Shown: positions 21,361 to 33,477 of the stretch, one piece after another
Position numbering within the stretch: position 1 is the stretch's first letter
How the letters are laid out: the number at the start of each line of letters is the position of its first letter
DNA from: Paraspadella gotoi
Lineage: Eukaryota; Chaetognatha
Direction: 5' to 3'
DNA: 64,000 nucleotides
Assembly: GCA_051294375.1 (NCBI GenBank)
Contig: CM119270.1
Span: 20,854,417 to 20,918,416 of the forward strand
Program-made: the position numbers and the translations under genes
The notes under the pieces: generated by a model
Told to the model about the DNA's origin: nothing
Seen by the model: the letters and a program-made list of their open reading frames with translations, nothing else
Database searches by the model: none

Positions 21361-22061
21361 CTCAACTACGACCTACAAATTGCTTCAGATGTAAATGATT
21401 CACGAATAAACATTTTTCTCGAACTATTTTTCGATTTCACCCGAAAAAATACTGTGAAGAATGAAATAAACGATCGGTTAACTTTCGAGGTCACTCGACC
21501 TTTCGGCGCAAATTTTTTACAGTGAGCCCGCGTTCGTTAAGATTGGACTTTTCCTTCGCTAATTTTTTTTGTTAATATTGTTATTTTGTTTAAGCAGATA
21601 TTAACCTTTAAAACGAACTCAATTCTTATCAAAGCCAAAAGATATCAATTCTCGATTGAATGTTTTTGTAAACAAATAACTGAAAATACTTTACAACACT
21701 TGACAATATCGATCAATAAGCAAACTGCATAAAGTGTCCAGATTCGCCAAAACAGAAACAACAAAAAATACAGTAAAACCGTCTCCCGGGTGTACCGATC
21801 TCGTTTTCTTCTACAGTAAAATCTGCAAATCCGGTGCATATTTTTTTTCCCTCCGACTCTAGCTTTCGAAGTAAAACATATCTGACCTTTTTTTTTACTT
21901 TTTGGCCGAACAACGATCAAATAAATATAATAGAAGAAAAAAGCGGATACGAAAAAAAAATAAAATACCGTGATACTGCGATATATACCGTATTACGGCC
22001 GAAGGAAAAGTATAAACAAAACAAAAAAACCACTAATACAATCGTAAATAAACAAACAAAC
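21361..22061 (+). other. Upstream region of the secreted-protein exon
   Basis: AT-rich DNA. TATAAACAAAAC lies about 50 bases before the start codon and is probably 5' UTR or promoter sequence. No transcription start can be fixed from sequence alone. Confidence 0.35.
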
Positions 22062-22334
22062 ATGAACATGTTTGCCCGTCTACTCGTCGTTGTCGGTCTG
22101 ATCGGTCTCGTGTCGGGCGCCTCGGCTCGGGCGGCCGCCGATTCAGCCGACGCCGCCGCCGACGCCCCGCTGGGCGACGTCGCCGCCTTCAGCCTCGAAT
22201 CCGCGGAGCAGCAGTGGACGGACATCAGCGAGAAAAAGCTGGAGTCGCAGATGGAGCAGCGAAGGGAAAGCGATGGAGTGGACGTGAAGTGGGAAGCGCT
22301 GGAGCGAGAGGGGGCGTCGAAGCAGAGGAGCGAG
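22062..22334 (+). CDS. First exon of an unrecognised secreted or ER-targeted protein
   Basis: ATG in AACAAACATGAAC context, 91 codons, ending exactly at a strong donor GTATGAGT in phase 0. Residues 1-21 form a signal peptide: basic start MNMFAR, hydrophobic core LLVVVGLIGLV, then SGASA with likely cleavage before or after the following Arg. An Ala/Asp-rich stretch follows (about residues 24-45), then a charged, probably helical region containing QQWTDISEKKLESQMEQ and VDVKWEALEREG. The frame is open upstream of the ATG; I chose this start because the signal peptide begins there. The exon is GC-rich against AT-rich flanks. I do not recognise the family, and no following exon was found. The gene appears again, frameshifted, at 32,066. 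Confidence 0.65.
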
Positions 22335-23035
22335 GTATGAGTGATGGGGAAGGAATGCTGGGGAGGAAGGAGCTGTGGTGATGATGGGGAAAGGGCTGCT
22401 GGAGAGAGGATCCGTTTCGTTTCGAGGAAACGCCCTTGGTGAACGAGAAAGATTTTGAAAAACCGAAATAGACTAAACATTAAAATTTAATGTTGAAAGT
22501 AAAAAAATTAAACTCCAATAGAAAGAATTTAAATGTATGTAAACAGGAAAACTTTATATCAAACTTTTTAGTAAATTAAATCTTTTAGTAATGGAAGGTC
22601 AAAAAGTTCCACATTTAATATTATTTTCTCAGTGAAAGGATTTACGTACGATAAAATAATTGAAAGATAAAAAATAAAGATAGAAATAAATATAAAAACT
22701 CGAAATAATTTTGAAAAATAAATTATTATTTTATTCTAAATGTTACTATTGTACTTGTATTGTATTTGTATTGAATCTAAACTTTTATATGGAATCCTGG
22801 ATCAACGACATTTTAGTCTTTAGGTCAAGCGTAACCAACTGACCAGGCCTGGAGGGGAAGGAGGGGGTCACAGAGCAGGTGGCCTCAATGACCACCTGAG
22901 AAGCAGGTGAACAGAAAAATAGGCGAACAGGCGAACGACCGATCGAGGAAGGATTTGTGAGGATTTAAAGTCCGAGACAAATTGAGAAATGAAATGAGAT
23001 TTTTAGATAAGGAAACTGCGCAAGAATGGAAAGAT
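22335..23035 (+). other. AT-rich, probable first intron of the secreted-protein gene
   Basis: Begins at a GTATGAGT donor. It contains an AGGCCTGGAGGGGAAGGAGG stretch near 22,843 and no acceptor followed by a convincing open exon. Confidence 0.5.
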
Positions 23036-23066
23036 AAAGAAAGAAAAAAAAAGAAAGAAAGAACGA

Positions 23067-23105
<39 letters not shown>
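23036..23105 (+). repeat. (GAAA)n microsatellite
   Basis: GAAA units with a few interruptions; shortened and disrupted in copy B near 32,965-33,030. Confidence 0.9.
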
Positions 23106-23109
<4 letters not shown>

Positions 23110-23567
23110 CAAGATAGTAGAACAAGGGAAAAAAAAAGAAAGGCCACTACGGGAGACGTGAAAAAGGAAAAGGGACAAAGATTAATAGTTGAACTAAAAA
23201 AGACAAAGTCAAAAAGGACAAAGAAAGAAAAAAGGAAAAAGGTAGATGACGAAGCAAAGCTGGCGCCGCAAAAAAAAAAAATGGGGAAGAAGTGCTGAGC
23301 AAAAAGTTGCAGTGCCACCGGCGTCGACCAGCACCGTCTTTAGCGCCGCTGGGCGCCGGAATCTCCGGAACAAAATGGGGGGAAAACCGGCGCCGGTCCG
23401 TGACCGAAGTCGACCTCCCAGGTGCGATGGCTTTGTTGTCGTCGTCTTCCTCTTCCGCCTCCTCTTCATCTTCCGCATCCTCTTCCTCTTCCTCACGAGT
23501 TACGCTTGACCTTTGGAACCAGTTCCACCCTGAGGATCGAAATCGCTGACTCTCTCTCTTCTTTAGG

Positions 23568-23636
23568 GGGAGAGAGAGAGAGAGAGAGAGATATCGATCT
23601 GGGATTAGGCTTTGTGGAATTTATATCTGTCTTTCT

Positions 23637-23668
<32 letters not shown>

Positions 23669-23735
23669 TTTTCTTTTCTTTCTTTCTTCTTTCTTTCTTT
23701 CTTTCTTTTCTTCTTTTTTTCTTCTTTTTTATTTT
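23568..23735 (+). repeat. (GA)n then (CTTT)n microsatellites
   Basis: A short GA run at 23,570-23,591 marks where copy A and copy B stop matching. A CTTT/TTC tract occupies 23,632-23,730. Confidence 0.9.
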
Positions 23736-24775
23736 AATTTTTCCTTTCGGACAACGGTGCAAAATTTTTTTTTTGGACTCTAACCGTTACCGAACACAGG
23801 GATCGACTAATTGAACTCAAAGCGATCAATTAAATCAATCAAAGTACAAATAAAACCAGATTTATATTGGAACCTCAGTTTAATTGTTTCAGATTAGGTA
23901 AGGGGTCCAATCTTTTTCGTTTTGCCCCGAGAAGTGGAACTGATTCGTAATTGAATCGGAATTTAACGTTTGAGTCTCGACCGGCCCCATGGGAAGGACC
24001 AAGAACCGTGAGAGTGACAGACTTATAAGAAGAAAGCAACGAGATTAGAAATAGGAGAAGTTTTTATTATTTAATATTTATTATTATTTATTTTAACCTG
24101 AGACCAAAAGAAAGTCAGCAACGCAATAGTTATAACGTAATCATACAAAATAAGAAAGTGTAAAACGTATCTTTGAATTAAAGTTCAAAAGGTATTTTTT
24201 AAACAAACTTTTAAATAACTGAATATTAAACTACATAAACTACATCACAAAAAAATCGAAAAGCAAGAAGAATAATTATTCTTAAAAATATAAAATATAT
24301 CAATGAGCAAAGATAGTTTAAAACTTTCTTTGCAAAGTCAGTTTCTCTCCGTTGATTTGCGAAATCAGCATTTTCTTGCAAAGTCTTTCTTCCCTTTAAA
24401 TTGTTCCTTGTCCAAATTTGTTACTCGCTTCGTCTTCTCGCCGAACTTTGTTGCGAGTTCACATTGTGACTATTTCACGGCTTCTCTGTGAGAGGCTTTT
24501 GGACTGTTAATCAGCTGATTTATACTTTTACTGGGATGGGAGTCAGTCAGTCTGTTTTGTGAATTCTCTTTTTCTTTTCTCACTAATTTTACTCATTGTC
24601 CCGTTTTGTGTGTTGTTTTTTTCCTGTTTTCTTTCAATCGTTTCTTGTTTTGTTCGTCTTGTTTTCTGTTTTCTTTCCTGTTCTGTTTGTCCTCAACACA
24701 AAAAAATCGCGATCACAGAAAAAGCGTCTCTCTCCGTTGGGAGTCGTTTCAAAAGTCACGCGAGTGATGTTTTCA
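23736..24775 (+). other. Unassigned AT-rich DNA
   Basis: No splice-bounded open frame. A short repeated GCAAAGTC(A)GTTTCT/TTGCGAAATC theme occurs at 24,330-24,395. Confidence 0.55.
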
Positions 24776-24777
24776 CG

Positions 24778-24855
<78 letters not shown>

Positions 24856-24868
24856 CTCTCTCTCTCGC
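24778..24868 (+). repeat. (CT)n microsatellite
   Basis: Two CT runs separated by TTCTCTCCT. Confidence 0.95.
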
Positions 24869-25049
24869 CCCTGTGTTCAAGTGCCGATGTGTTTGACGTG
24901 ATGACGACCCTGACGCCGTGAGATCAACTCGATTATATATCGATTTCTTTCTGCAAAATGTGAAAATGTGAAATAAACGTGAAGTGATGTTTGTGAACTT
25001 AAGAGGGAGATTTTTTTCACAATTATATCGGAATGGAAACAATTCTTAA

Positions 25050-25250
25050 TTAAACTAAAGACTTGCCACCCACACTTCTCATTGAAATTGGTACAACCAA
25101 TATAAAAATTATCCATTCATTTAATAAATAACCTATCTTGCCCCTGACTTTGGACAGGCTTTGGTGGTTTAAGGCCTCCATCACTCTTACAAGATATTCA
25201 CTCCCAGAGTACCAGGATTCTCTATCAATGTAGTGGTATGTTTACTTCTA
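25050..25250 (+). repeat. Dispersed repeat with TTGGACAGGCTTTGGTG
   Basis: The stretch containing GACTTTGGACAGGCTTTGG and AAGGCCTCCATCACTCTTAC matches 37,860-38,020 (same strand) and, inverted, 53,580-53,760. Part of it, TTGGTACAACCAATATAAAA, recurs near 62,055. It is a dispersed repeat of unknown class. Confidence 0.7.
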
Positions 25251-25689
25251 TTATATTATTTTGATGTTTTCTAATATCTTTATATTTAATCTAACCTCTC
25301 GTCTATGAAAGAGTTATTGATTGAGAAGTGATTGAGAATCCAACGATTGACGCCAAATGTTTTGACATAAAGAATAATCTCTCCAATGACGTAATCGATC
25401 GAATTCTTTATCGAAGGTCATCAACTTTCGCTTTTAAATCATCTTCACTTATCTTTTCTGATCTTTCTCTTCTTTTCCTTCTCTATTCTCTTTCAAACCC
25501 TTTCTCCTTTTCTTCTTATCTATTTTCGTCTTTAATTATCTCTTAGTTTCGCTAAGCCTTAATTAACAATAACGAATCTTTTAATTTTTATCTTCTCCTC
25601 CTGTTTTAATATTTTCTTTTTTTTTTCTTTTTCTCCTCCTTTCTTTTCTTCTTCTCTCCTCCTTCCTTTCTTTCCTCCTTCTTGTGGAA

Positions 25690-25912
25690 AAGACGCTAAG
25701 TGGGGCTGAAGAGCGCCATTCGCCACTTCTTTAACCCCCTCTAACAGCCCTGGAACGGGTCCTGGGCTTGGAACCAGGCTTGAGGGTTTTCCAGGTTTAC
25801 GACCGCCTTCAAGCTACCCGCAGGGTTGGTACCATTGGGGATCGATCCCGGTACCTCATGGTCATGAGCTGATGGTATTACTCAATGAATCACCGGGTCA
25901 CGACTGAAGCTG
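25690..25912 (-). mobile_element. tRNA-derived SINE-like element
   Basis: On the minus strand, a tRNA-like head includes CAGCTCATGACCATGAGG (methionine-type CAT anticodon arm) and a B-box-like GGGATCGATCCC. It is followed by a core containing AACCCTCAAGCCTGGTTCC and TTAGAGGGGGTTAAAGAAGT. The core is repeated on the same strand at 58,720-59,060. Such a head-plus-core layout is typical of SINEs. The cloverleaf is imperfect, so this is not a functional tRNA gene. Confidence 0.7.
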
Positions 25913-26091
25913 CCATGCTTAGAGGCTGGGTGAACTTATTGCAATTCTCGGCTACAATCTCTCTACTCTTTTTCTCCTCATTTCACTTTTTCTTCCTCTT
26001 TCTTTCTTCTCTTCTTTCGTACCTTTTCTTTCCTTTCCTCCGCCCAACGTCTTCCATCATTAAATCCTCTTCACCAAAAATATCAAAATTC

Positions 26092-26093
<2 letters not shown>

Positions 26094-26128
<35 letters not shown>
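26094..26128 (+). repeat. (ATC)n run ending in a gap
   Basis: A pure ATC run that stops at the N gap; the assembly probably broke on this microsatellite. Confidence 0.95.
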
Positions 26129-26153
26129 NNNNNNNNNNNNNNNNNNNNNNNNN
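26129..26153. other. Assembly gap, 25 N
   Basis: Exactly 25 N. The noisy duplicate copy begins immediately to its right. Confidence 0.95.
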
Positions 26154-26439
26154 TTCGTAGACGTTATTTTTACTAGGCTGTAATTTATACATCAGAGGAC
26201 ATGGAACTGATAATTTATTTTGATATAATAAAATTGACTTACGCATATTCAACGCATATCAGCCATTTCTGGAAAACGAGGTCAAAAAGGACCATTATGA
26301 GAAATAGCAAAAAATCGCAAATTCGTTTTTGTATTTTTTGAAGAGTTTTGAGAAGAGAAAGAGGAAGAGGAGGAGGAGGAGGGGAGGAGGAGGAAAAAGC
26401 TAAATGTAAAAGATAAGCAGAATAATTTTAAAGTCGAAA

Positions 26440-26453
26440 CGAGAGGAGAGGAG

Positions 26454-26493
<40 letters not shown>

Positions 26494-26530
26494 AGAGAGA
26501 GAGAGGAGAGAGAAAGAGAGAGAAGAGGAG
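26440..26530 (+). repeat. (GA)n microsatellite in copy B
   Basis: Longer than the equivalent run in copy A (16,690-16,715), with GAAGAGA interruptions. Confidence 0.9.
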
Positions 26531-28194
26531 CAAGTGTAATTGATCTTGTCACAAGATGGCTTTTTTCGAGAAATAGAGACTAGAGAATCATAGCGTGAGG
26601 AAAATCACATTTTTTGATTTGTAAATTTTTAAAGTGTTTTATCCTTAAATTTTCCGTGAAAAACCTTAAAATGATAGAATAACCAAGAGACACGTGTGAA
26701 AAGAATTGTGAATCTTTTAGCTTGGTTCCATTTGTAACTGAATCACGGATCTGTGAGCAGATCAGTCGAATTTCCTTCATCGCATATTCATTTATCGCTC
26801 CTTTTCAGCTGAATCTCTGTCCGTTCCGAGTCACCGTTTTCCTACCTCCGTCTATCACTCGCGTGATTCCTACGACAGACCCCCGTGAATTTTTTTTCTT
26901 ATCGTCTTCGTGGCGAGATCGAAAGACGGACCGGACGACGTCGTGAGATGTCAGAGTTCACGGTTTGGAAAGTGAAATTGGAGTCTTTTTAAAAGGTTGG
27001 ATCTCCCTCTTACTTGCGTGACGAGATCCTTCTGGTTTGCCCGAGGCTTCCGGACGTGCACCATGTTACGTCTTCTTCCTGGAATGGCAGAGGATCTCAG
27101 GCGTGCAGCGAAGCCCTCCTGTACGTACACGCAACGCTACTGCGTTGCCAACAGCATCCTGACGTTGCACGAAGCCATTTCTGGATTTCTTTATGAGGGC
27201 GGGCGCGAAGCGAATTCATATTCTGTGTAATTGAGTTCGAAGACGAGCGCTCGTGCGGAGAAAAGGATTCGGAAGAGTTTCTCTCTTGTCTTGGTTGTTT
27301 GTTGATGTTGTGTTGTCTTGTTGTTTGTTTTGTTTGTTTTAATTCCTTTCCTTAAATTTTAATTGAGAAATATTTATGATTATAGTTTACAATGATTAAA
27401 TACCCTCTTTAGTATTACATTTTTTATTCAATGATAGATAACTAAATTTAAATTTTATTTTTCTCACGATCGAGTTTCGTTATCTTTCTTTTTTTAATTT
27501 AAAATCAATATTTTATTTTTTTTTTCTTCCTCTTCATATTTTTCTTTAAGTTTTATTTCTTTTTTTCTTTTTTTCTTTTTTTTATCTCTATCGAAGGAAA
27601 AATCGATGTCGTAGACCGCGCGTGAAACATCTTTCTTGTTGTTGTTGTCGTCGTCGTATTCGTTGTTCGTTTGTTGTTTTTTATCGCGTTAGATTTATTG
27701 TTTTGTTGGTTGTTTTAAGTCGTTTCTTTTCTTCGGCGTCATCTTTGTCGTCGCGTTGTCGTCATCATCTTCATCATTGTTGTCCTTATTTTGTATCCTT
27801 GTGTTGTAATAATTGTTCTTCTTAATCCTCATCGTCTCTTTTTATTCTTCGCATCGTCATAGTTTCCTTCTTCGCAATCGTCGGGCAGGCCCTTGTTGTC
27901 GTTTTCGTCGTCGGTCTTCAATCGTCGTCATCGTCGTCTCACCAGTTTGCGTGTTGTCGTTTCAGTTAATGCATGGACTTTTAATTTTCCTTTATTTTCT
28001 TTTAGTTGTGAGTGAAAGAAATCGTTATTTCCTTCTATTTGTCTTCTTTATTTTTAAAATTCTTATTTTTTTATTCTCGTTTTTTTTTAATTTTCTTCTT
28101 TATGTCGCGCTCCTTTCTACTTTTCCCCCCGTTTTTATGACCTTGCAAAACGACGGACGGAGTGTGGACGGACGGACGGACGGCAAGGACGACG

Positions 28195-29220
28195 ACGTCC
28201 CCCGTCCTCTTCCTCCCTCTTACTCTCTCCCTGTCTTCCTGTTCCCCCTCTTCCTAGCTCCCCTGTTCCTCCCTACCCTGCCTCCTTCTCTTCTTTCCCC
28301 CTCCCTCTTCATCCCTCCCCCTCTTCTCCCCTCTCTCTTCCTCCCCTCTTCTCCTCTCCCCGTCTTCCTCCCCTCTCTTCCTATCCTCCTGTTCTCCCTA
28401 CCCCTGTTGCTCCTCTCTTCCTCCCCTCTTCATCCTCTCCCCTCTTCTCCCCCTTCCTCTTCCTCCCCCTCTTCCTTCCGTCTTCCTGTTCCTCCCTTCC
28501 CTTTCCCCTGTTTCCCTAACCCTGCCTCCTCTTCCTCTCCCCTCTTCACCCTCTCCCTCTTCTTCCCCCTCTTCCTCTTCCTCCCCTCCTTCTCCATCTC
28601 TCCGTCTTCCTGCCTTCCCCCTCTTTCCTATTTCTCCCCCTGTTCTCCCCCTCTTCTTCCCCTCCCCTCTTCATCCCTCTCCCCCTCTTTCTCTCCTCCC
28701 TCTTCCTTCGTCTTCCTGTTCCTACCTCCCTCTCCTATTCCTTGTTCCTCCCCTACCCTGTTTCCCCCCTCTCCTCCCCTCCCTCTTCATCCTCTCCTCT
28801 TCTCCCCTCTTCCTCTCCTCCCCTCTTCCTCTTTTCCCTCTTCTGCCCTACCCTCTTCCATTTCTCCCCTGTTCCTCCCTAACCCTGTCCCCTCTTTCCC
28901 TCGCCCTCTTCATCCCTTCTTCTCCCCCTCTTCCTCTCCCCCTCTTTCCTTCTACCCCCTCTCCTCCTCTCCCGTTCCTGCCCCTCCCTCTTTCCTATCT
29001 CCTCCCACTGTGTCCCCTGGCCCCTCTTCCTGCCTCCTCTTTCTCCTCTCCTATTCTCCCCCTTCCTCTCCTCCCGTCTTCTCCTTTCCTCCCTCTCTTT
29101 CTCACTTCCCAAGTCTTCCTGCCTCCTCCCCTCTCTCCTACCCCTCTTCTCCCCTCCCTTTGCCCCTCTCTCCCCTCTTCCTTCCTCCCCTCTTCTCCCC
29201 CCTCTTCCTCCCTCTCCTCC
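28195..29220 (+). repeat. 1-kb CCTCTTCCTCCCC polypyrimidine minisatellite (copy B)
   Basis: Counterpart of 18,441-19,065 but roughly 400 bases longer, with the same TTCCTCCCC-type units. The difference in length is the largest structural difference between the two duplicate copies. Confidence 0.9.
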
Positions 29221-32065
29221 TTGAACTAAAAGATTTCGAGTCTTTTATTTTCTTTCTGTTTTTCGCCGCAATTGTCGCTGCGTCGGTCGTCGTCGTGTTG
29301 CCATCGCTGGCTGTTGTGTCCATTTTTCTTCTTTAAAAAAAAACAAAAACCACAATCGATTGCATTTCCTCCAATGCAACCGAACGGAACCATCTGAATG
29401 CAATCTTGAAAAAAAATAATAGAGAATGAATTCGTCATCGTCGTCTTCGTTTTTTTTATCTTTATTCATCTGATCGGGTCGGTCGCGTCGTCGGCTCCTC
29501 CTCCTCCTCCTCCTCCCTCCTCCAACCTTTGGCGATTTAAAACGTTTCGTCTGCGTTTTGTGTTGTTTTGTTATTACATTCTTTCCTCGCTGTCGTCGTT
29601 TCTCCGATCGCCGTCGTTCCTTGCGTTGATATTGTTTTCCTCTGTCACGTTACGATTTTCGTCAAGTCGGTCGTCGTTCTTTTGTATATCCGAGGTTGTT
29701 ACATGTCTAAACTACTCTTGTTCTTAATAATAAGATTGCATCATTTGTGATATTGCAAAAATTAAGTTTGGATGATTGTCGTTGGTAATTTTCATTGCGA
29801 TTGATTCTCTTGCTGATGGTAGAGATGATTTTGCAGATGTCGAGTTTTTACGAATTCAGTAGGAAATCTTTTTTTATTCGTTGCATTGGGATCACTTTTT
29901 CCTCGATTGCACCAAATATTGTAAGAAAACTGTAAGATTTTGTATCGATGCTTTGTCTTATTATTTCTTCTTTTCTTAATTATAAACTGAATCAGGTAGC
30001 CAAAATGATAATATAAGCAACGGTATTGTCCAAGTATGACCAAAACTCCCACAATATCTTCTTGTTGAGAATCACGGTCGATATCTCATGATCTTGGCTT
30101 AGTTTTTTGTTATTTCCCTTCTCTTTTAATATTATCCATTCGCATAAAAAAATGACGCAATAATGACACAAAATAATCAATATGACGCCAAAATTACCTA
30201 AATTTCGTTTCGCTACGTTCGGAATGATCATCAAGCAAAAGTAGATATAGGGTACACTTTTTTCTGTTTTCGTTACGAAAAGTTAGGTTAATTGAATTAA
30301 TTTCGCGTCAACTGAGTTATGCTTTTTCAAACCTCTATCGAGAGAGAAAAAATATTTTTTAGGATAAAAAAAAATTGTTAATTTTTCATAATGCGTTTCT
30401 TTGAAATTAAAGGATTTCGTTGCGTAATATTTTAAGGACCTACAATCTTTAACTTCCTTTAAAAAATATTTTTTAAATCAATTTTTTTATTCTCTTTCTT
30501 TTAAATTTCCCCTTTTATAATCTCCACCATAAAAGTTGTTTTTTTTTCAAATCTTCTTTTCAACAAATCCACTTGCCAAATATTCCCACTTCATCTATAA
30601 ATAATAAAAATAAATCCCTAATAAAACACTCTCACCCCTCCAAATCCCTTCCCCCAACAGAGAAGAATCCTCTACACATTTTCGATTTTTCTATCTTCCA
30701 AACTTTTATAAACGATTTGTAAGAATTTTTTTTACGAGGATCAAAAAAAAGTAGAAATGTTTACGAATTAGAAAACCGAAAATTTACACACATTTCGGGT
30801 CCAAAAGTTAATTTCGCGAGGACCCACATTTAAAGAGGTGAGGATGATTTTTATCGTTTATCCCTTATCTTTATCATTTATCAACCTTTTTAAAAACGTA
30901 TTCTTACTCATTTAATTCCCTATCATCTATCCTTTAAGCAATTTGTTTTTATTATCACAATCCTTTAGGAATCTGCTCTTCTATTTCCCATCATTTTAAA
31001 AGCAAGGTTCTCAGCTTCTTCCTCATTTCGCAGGGCCTTTTACATCTTCCTCTCTTTCTCCTCCTCCTCTTCCCTTATCCTCCTCCCCCTCCCCTCTTCC
31101 TTCTCCCCAGACTGCGTTTCCCTCTTCTCATTCTTTTCTCGTCCCTCGCTTTAAAACAGGCAGCCTCTCTCTCTCTAATCATTCTCTCCTCTCTTCACTC
31201 TCTCTCTCTCATCTCTCTCATCAGTCCTCTCCTCGCTCTCTTCTTCCTCTCTCTCTCTCTTTTTCCTCATTTATTGAATCTTCCCTATATTTAACGTCTA
31301 CTTTCTTCGTCGGATGAACCGAAAATACATTCTCTCTCTTCTCTCTTCTCTCTCTCATCACTCTTCATCATCTCTCTCCTCTCTAATAATCTCTATCAAC
31401 TCGACCAAGTCAGATTAAATGATTCACGAAATAAACATTTTTTCTCGAACTATTTTCCGATTAACCGAAAAATACTGTGAAGAATGAAATAAACGATCGG
31501 TTTTAACTTCAGGTCACGACCTTTCGGCGCACATTTTACAGTGAGCCGCGTTCGTAAGATGGCTTTTCCTTCGCTAAATTTTTTTTTGTTAATATTGTTA
31601 TTTTGTTTAAGCAGATATTAACTTTAAAACACTCAATACTATCAAAGCCAAAAGATATCACATTCTCGAATTGATGTTTTTGTAAACAAATAACTTGAAA
31701 TACTTTAACAACACTCTTGACAATATCGACATATAAGCAACTCATAAAGCTGGTTCCAGATTCGCCAAAACCAAGAACAACAAAAAATTATCAGTAAAAC
31801 GTCTCCGGGTGTACGATTCGTTTCTTCTACAGTAAATCTGCAAATCCGTGCATATTTTTTTTTCCTCCGACTCTAGCTTTCGAAAGTAAAAACTATCTGC
31901 CTTTTTTTTACTTTTGCCAGAACAACGATCAAATAAATATAATAGAACAAAAAGCGGAATACAAAAAAAATAAAATACCGGATACTGGAATATACCGTAT
32001 TACGCCGAAGGGAAAATATAAACAAAACAAAAAAAACCACATAATACATGTAAATAACAACAAAC

Positions 32066-32326
32066 ATGAACATGTTTGCCCGTCTACTCGTTCGCTGTCG
32101 TCTGATCGGTCTCCGTGTCGGGCGCCTCCGGCTCCGGCGGCCGCCGATCAGCCCGACGAGCCGCCGCCACGCCCCCTGGCGACGTTCGCGCTTCAGCTCG
32201 AATCGCGGAGCAGCGTGACGGACATCAGCGAGAAAAACTGGAGTCGCAGATGAGCAGCGAAGGAAGGATGGAGTGGACGTGATGGAAGCGCTGGAGCGAG
32301 AGGGGGCGTCGAAGCAGAGGAGCGAG
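32066..32326 (+). pseudogene. Broken copy of the secreted-protein first exon
   Basis: Begins with the same ATGAACATGTTTGCCC and ends at the same GTATGAGT donor as 22,062-22,334, but is 12 bases shorter overall. Multiple single-base indels start within the signal-peptide codons, so the frame is lost almost at once. It is either a pseudogene in a duplicated block or the same exon read with sequencing errors. Confidence 0.75.
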
Positions 32327-33469
32327 GTATGAGTGATGGGGAGAATCTGGGGAGGCAGGATGTGGTGATGATGGGGAGGGCTGCTGAGAGGATCCGTTTC
32401 GTTTCGAGGAAACGCCCTGTGAACGAGAAGATTGAAACCGAAATAGACTATAAACATTAAATTTAATGTTGAAATAAAAAATTAAAACTCATAGAGAATT
32501 TAAATGTATTAAACAGGAAAACTTATATCAAACTTTTTAGGTAAATTAAATCTTAGGTAATGGAAGTCAAATTCCAACATTAAATATTATTTTTCAGTGA
32601 AAGGATTACGTAACGATAAAATAATTGAAAGATAAAATAAAGATAGATAATATAAAAACTCGAAAAAATTGAAAAATAAATATATTATTCTAAATGTACT
32701 ATTGTACTTGTATTGTATTTGATTGAATCAACTTTTATAATGGAACCTGATCAACGAATTTAGCTTTAGGTCAAGCGTAAAACCACTGACCAGGCCTGGA
32801 GGGGAAGAGGGGGTCACAGAGCAGGTCTAATGCCACTGAGAAGCAGGGACAGAAAAATAGGCGACAGGCGAACGACCATCGAGAGGATTGTGAGAATTAA
32901 AGTCGAGCAAATTGAGAAATGAAATGAATTTTTAGATAAGGAAACTGCAAGAATGAAAGATAAGAAAGAAAAAAAAAAAAAAAAGAACGAAGAAAGAAAG
33001 AGAAGAAAGAAAGAAGAAGAAAGAAAGAAAGATAGAGATGTAGATACAAGGGAAAAAAAGAAAGGCCAACGGGAGACTGAAAAAAGAAAAGGGACAAAGA
33101 TTAATAGTTTGACTAAAAAGACAAATCAAAAAGGACAAAGAAAGAAAAAGGCAAAGGTAGATTGCACGAAGCAAAGCTGGCGCGCAAAAAAAAAATGGGG
33201 AAGAAGTGCTGGAGCAAAAAGTTGCAGTGCCACCGGCGTCCGACGACACCGTCTTAACGCGCTGCGCCGGAATTCCGGAACAAAATGGGGGGAAACCTTG
33301 CGCGGTCCGTGACCGAAGTCGACCTCCAGGTGCGATGGCTTTTGTTGTCTTCGTCTTCCTCTTCCGCCTCTTCACTTCCGCATTCCTCCTTCCTCTTCCT
33401 CAGAGTTTACGCTGCCTTTGGAACCATTCATACCGAAGATGCGAAATCGCTGACCTCCTCTTCTTAGGG

Positions 33470-33477
33470 AGAGAGAG

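Larger units (their letters stand above)
16330..23590 (+). repeat. Direct 7.3-kb duplication, copy A (clean copy)
   Basis: Collinear with 26,153-33,480 in the same orientation. Shared landmarks include GAAATAGCAAAA(A)TCGCAAA (16,495/26,300), the pyrimidine tract (18,440/28,200), the secreted-protein exon (22,062/32,066) and a (GA)n run at the end. Copy A keeps an open exon frame where copy B does not, so copy A is the better version. Confidence 0.9.

Noticed and set aside
25840-25912. Functional tRNA-Met gene
   Set aside because: The anticodon arm and B box are suggestive, but acceptor and D-arm pairing is poor and the sequence is joined to a repeated core. A SINE is the better reading.
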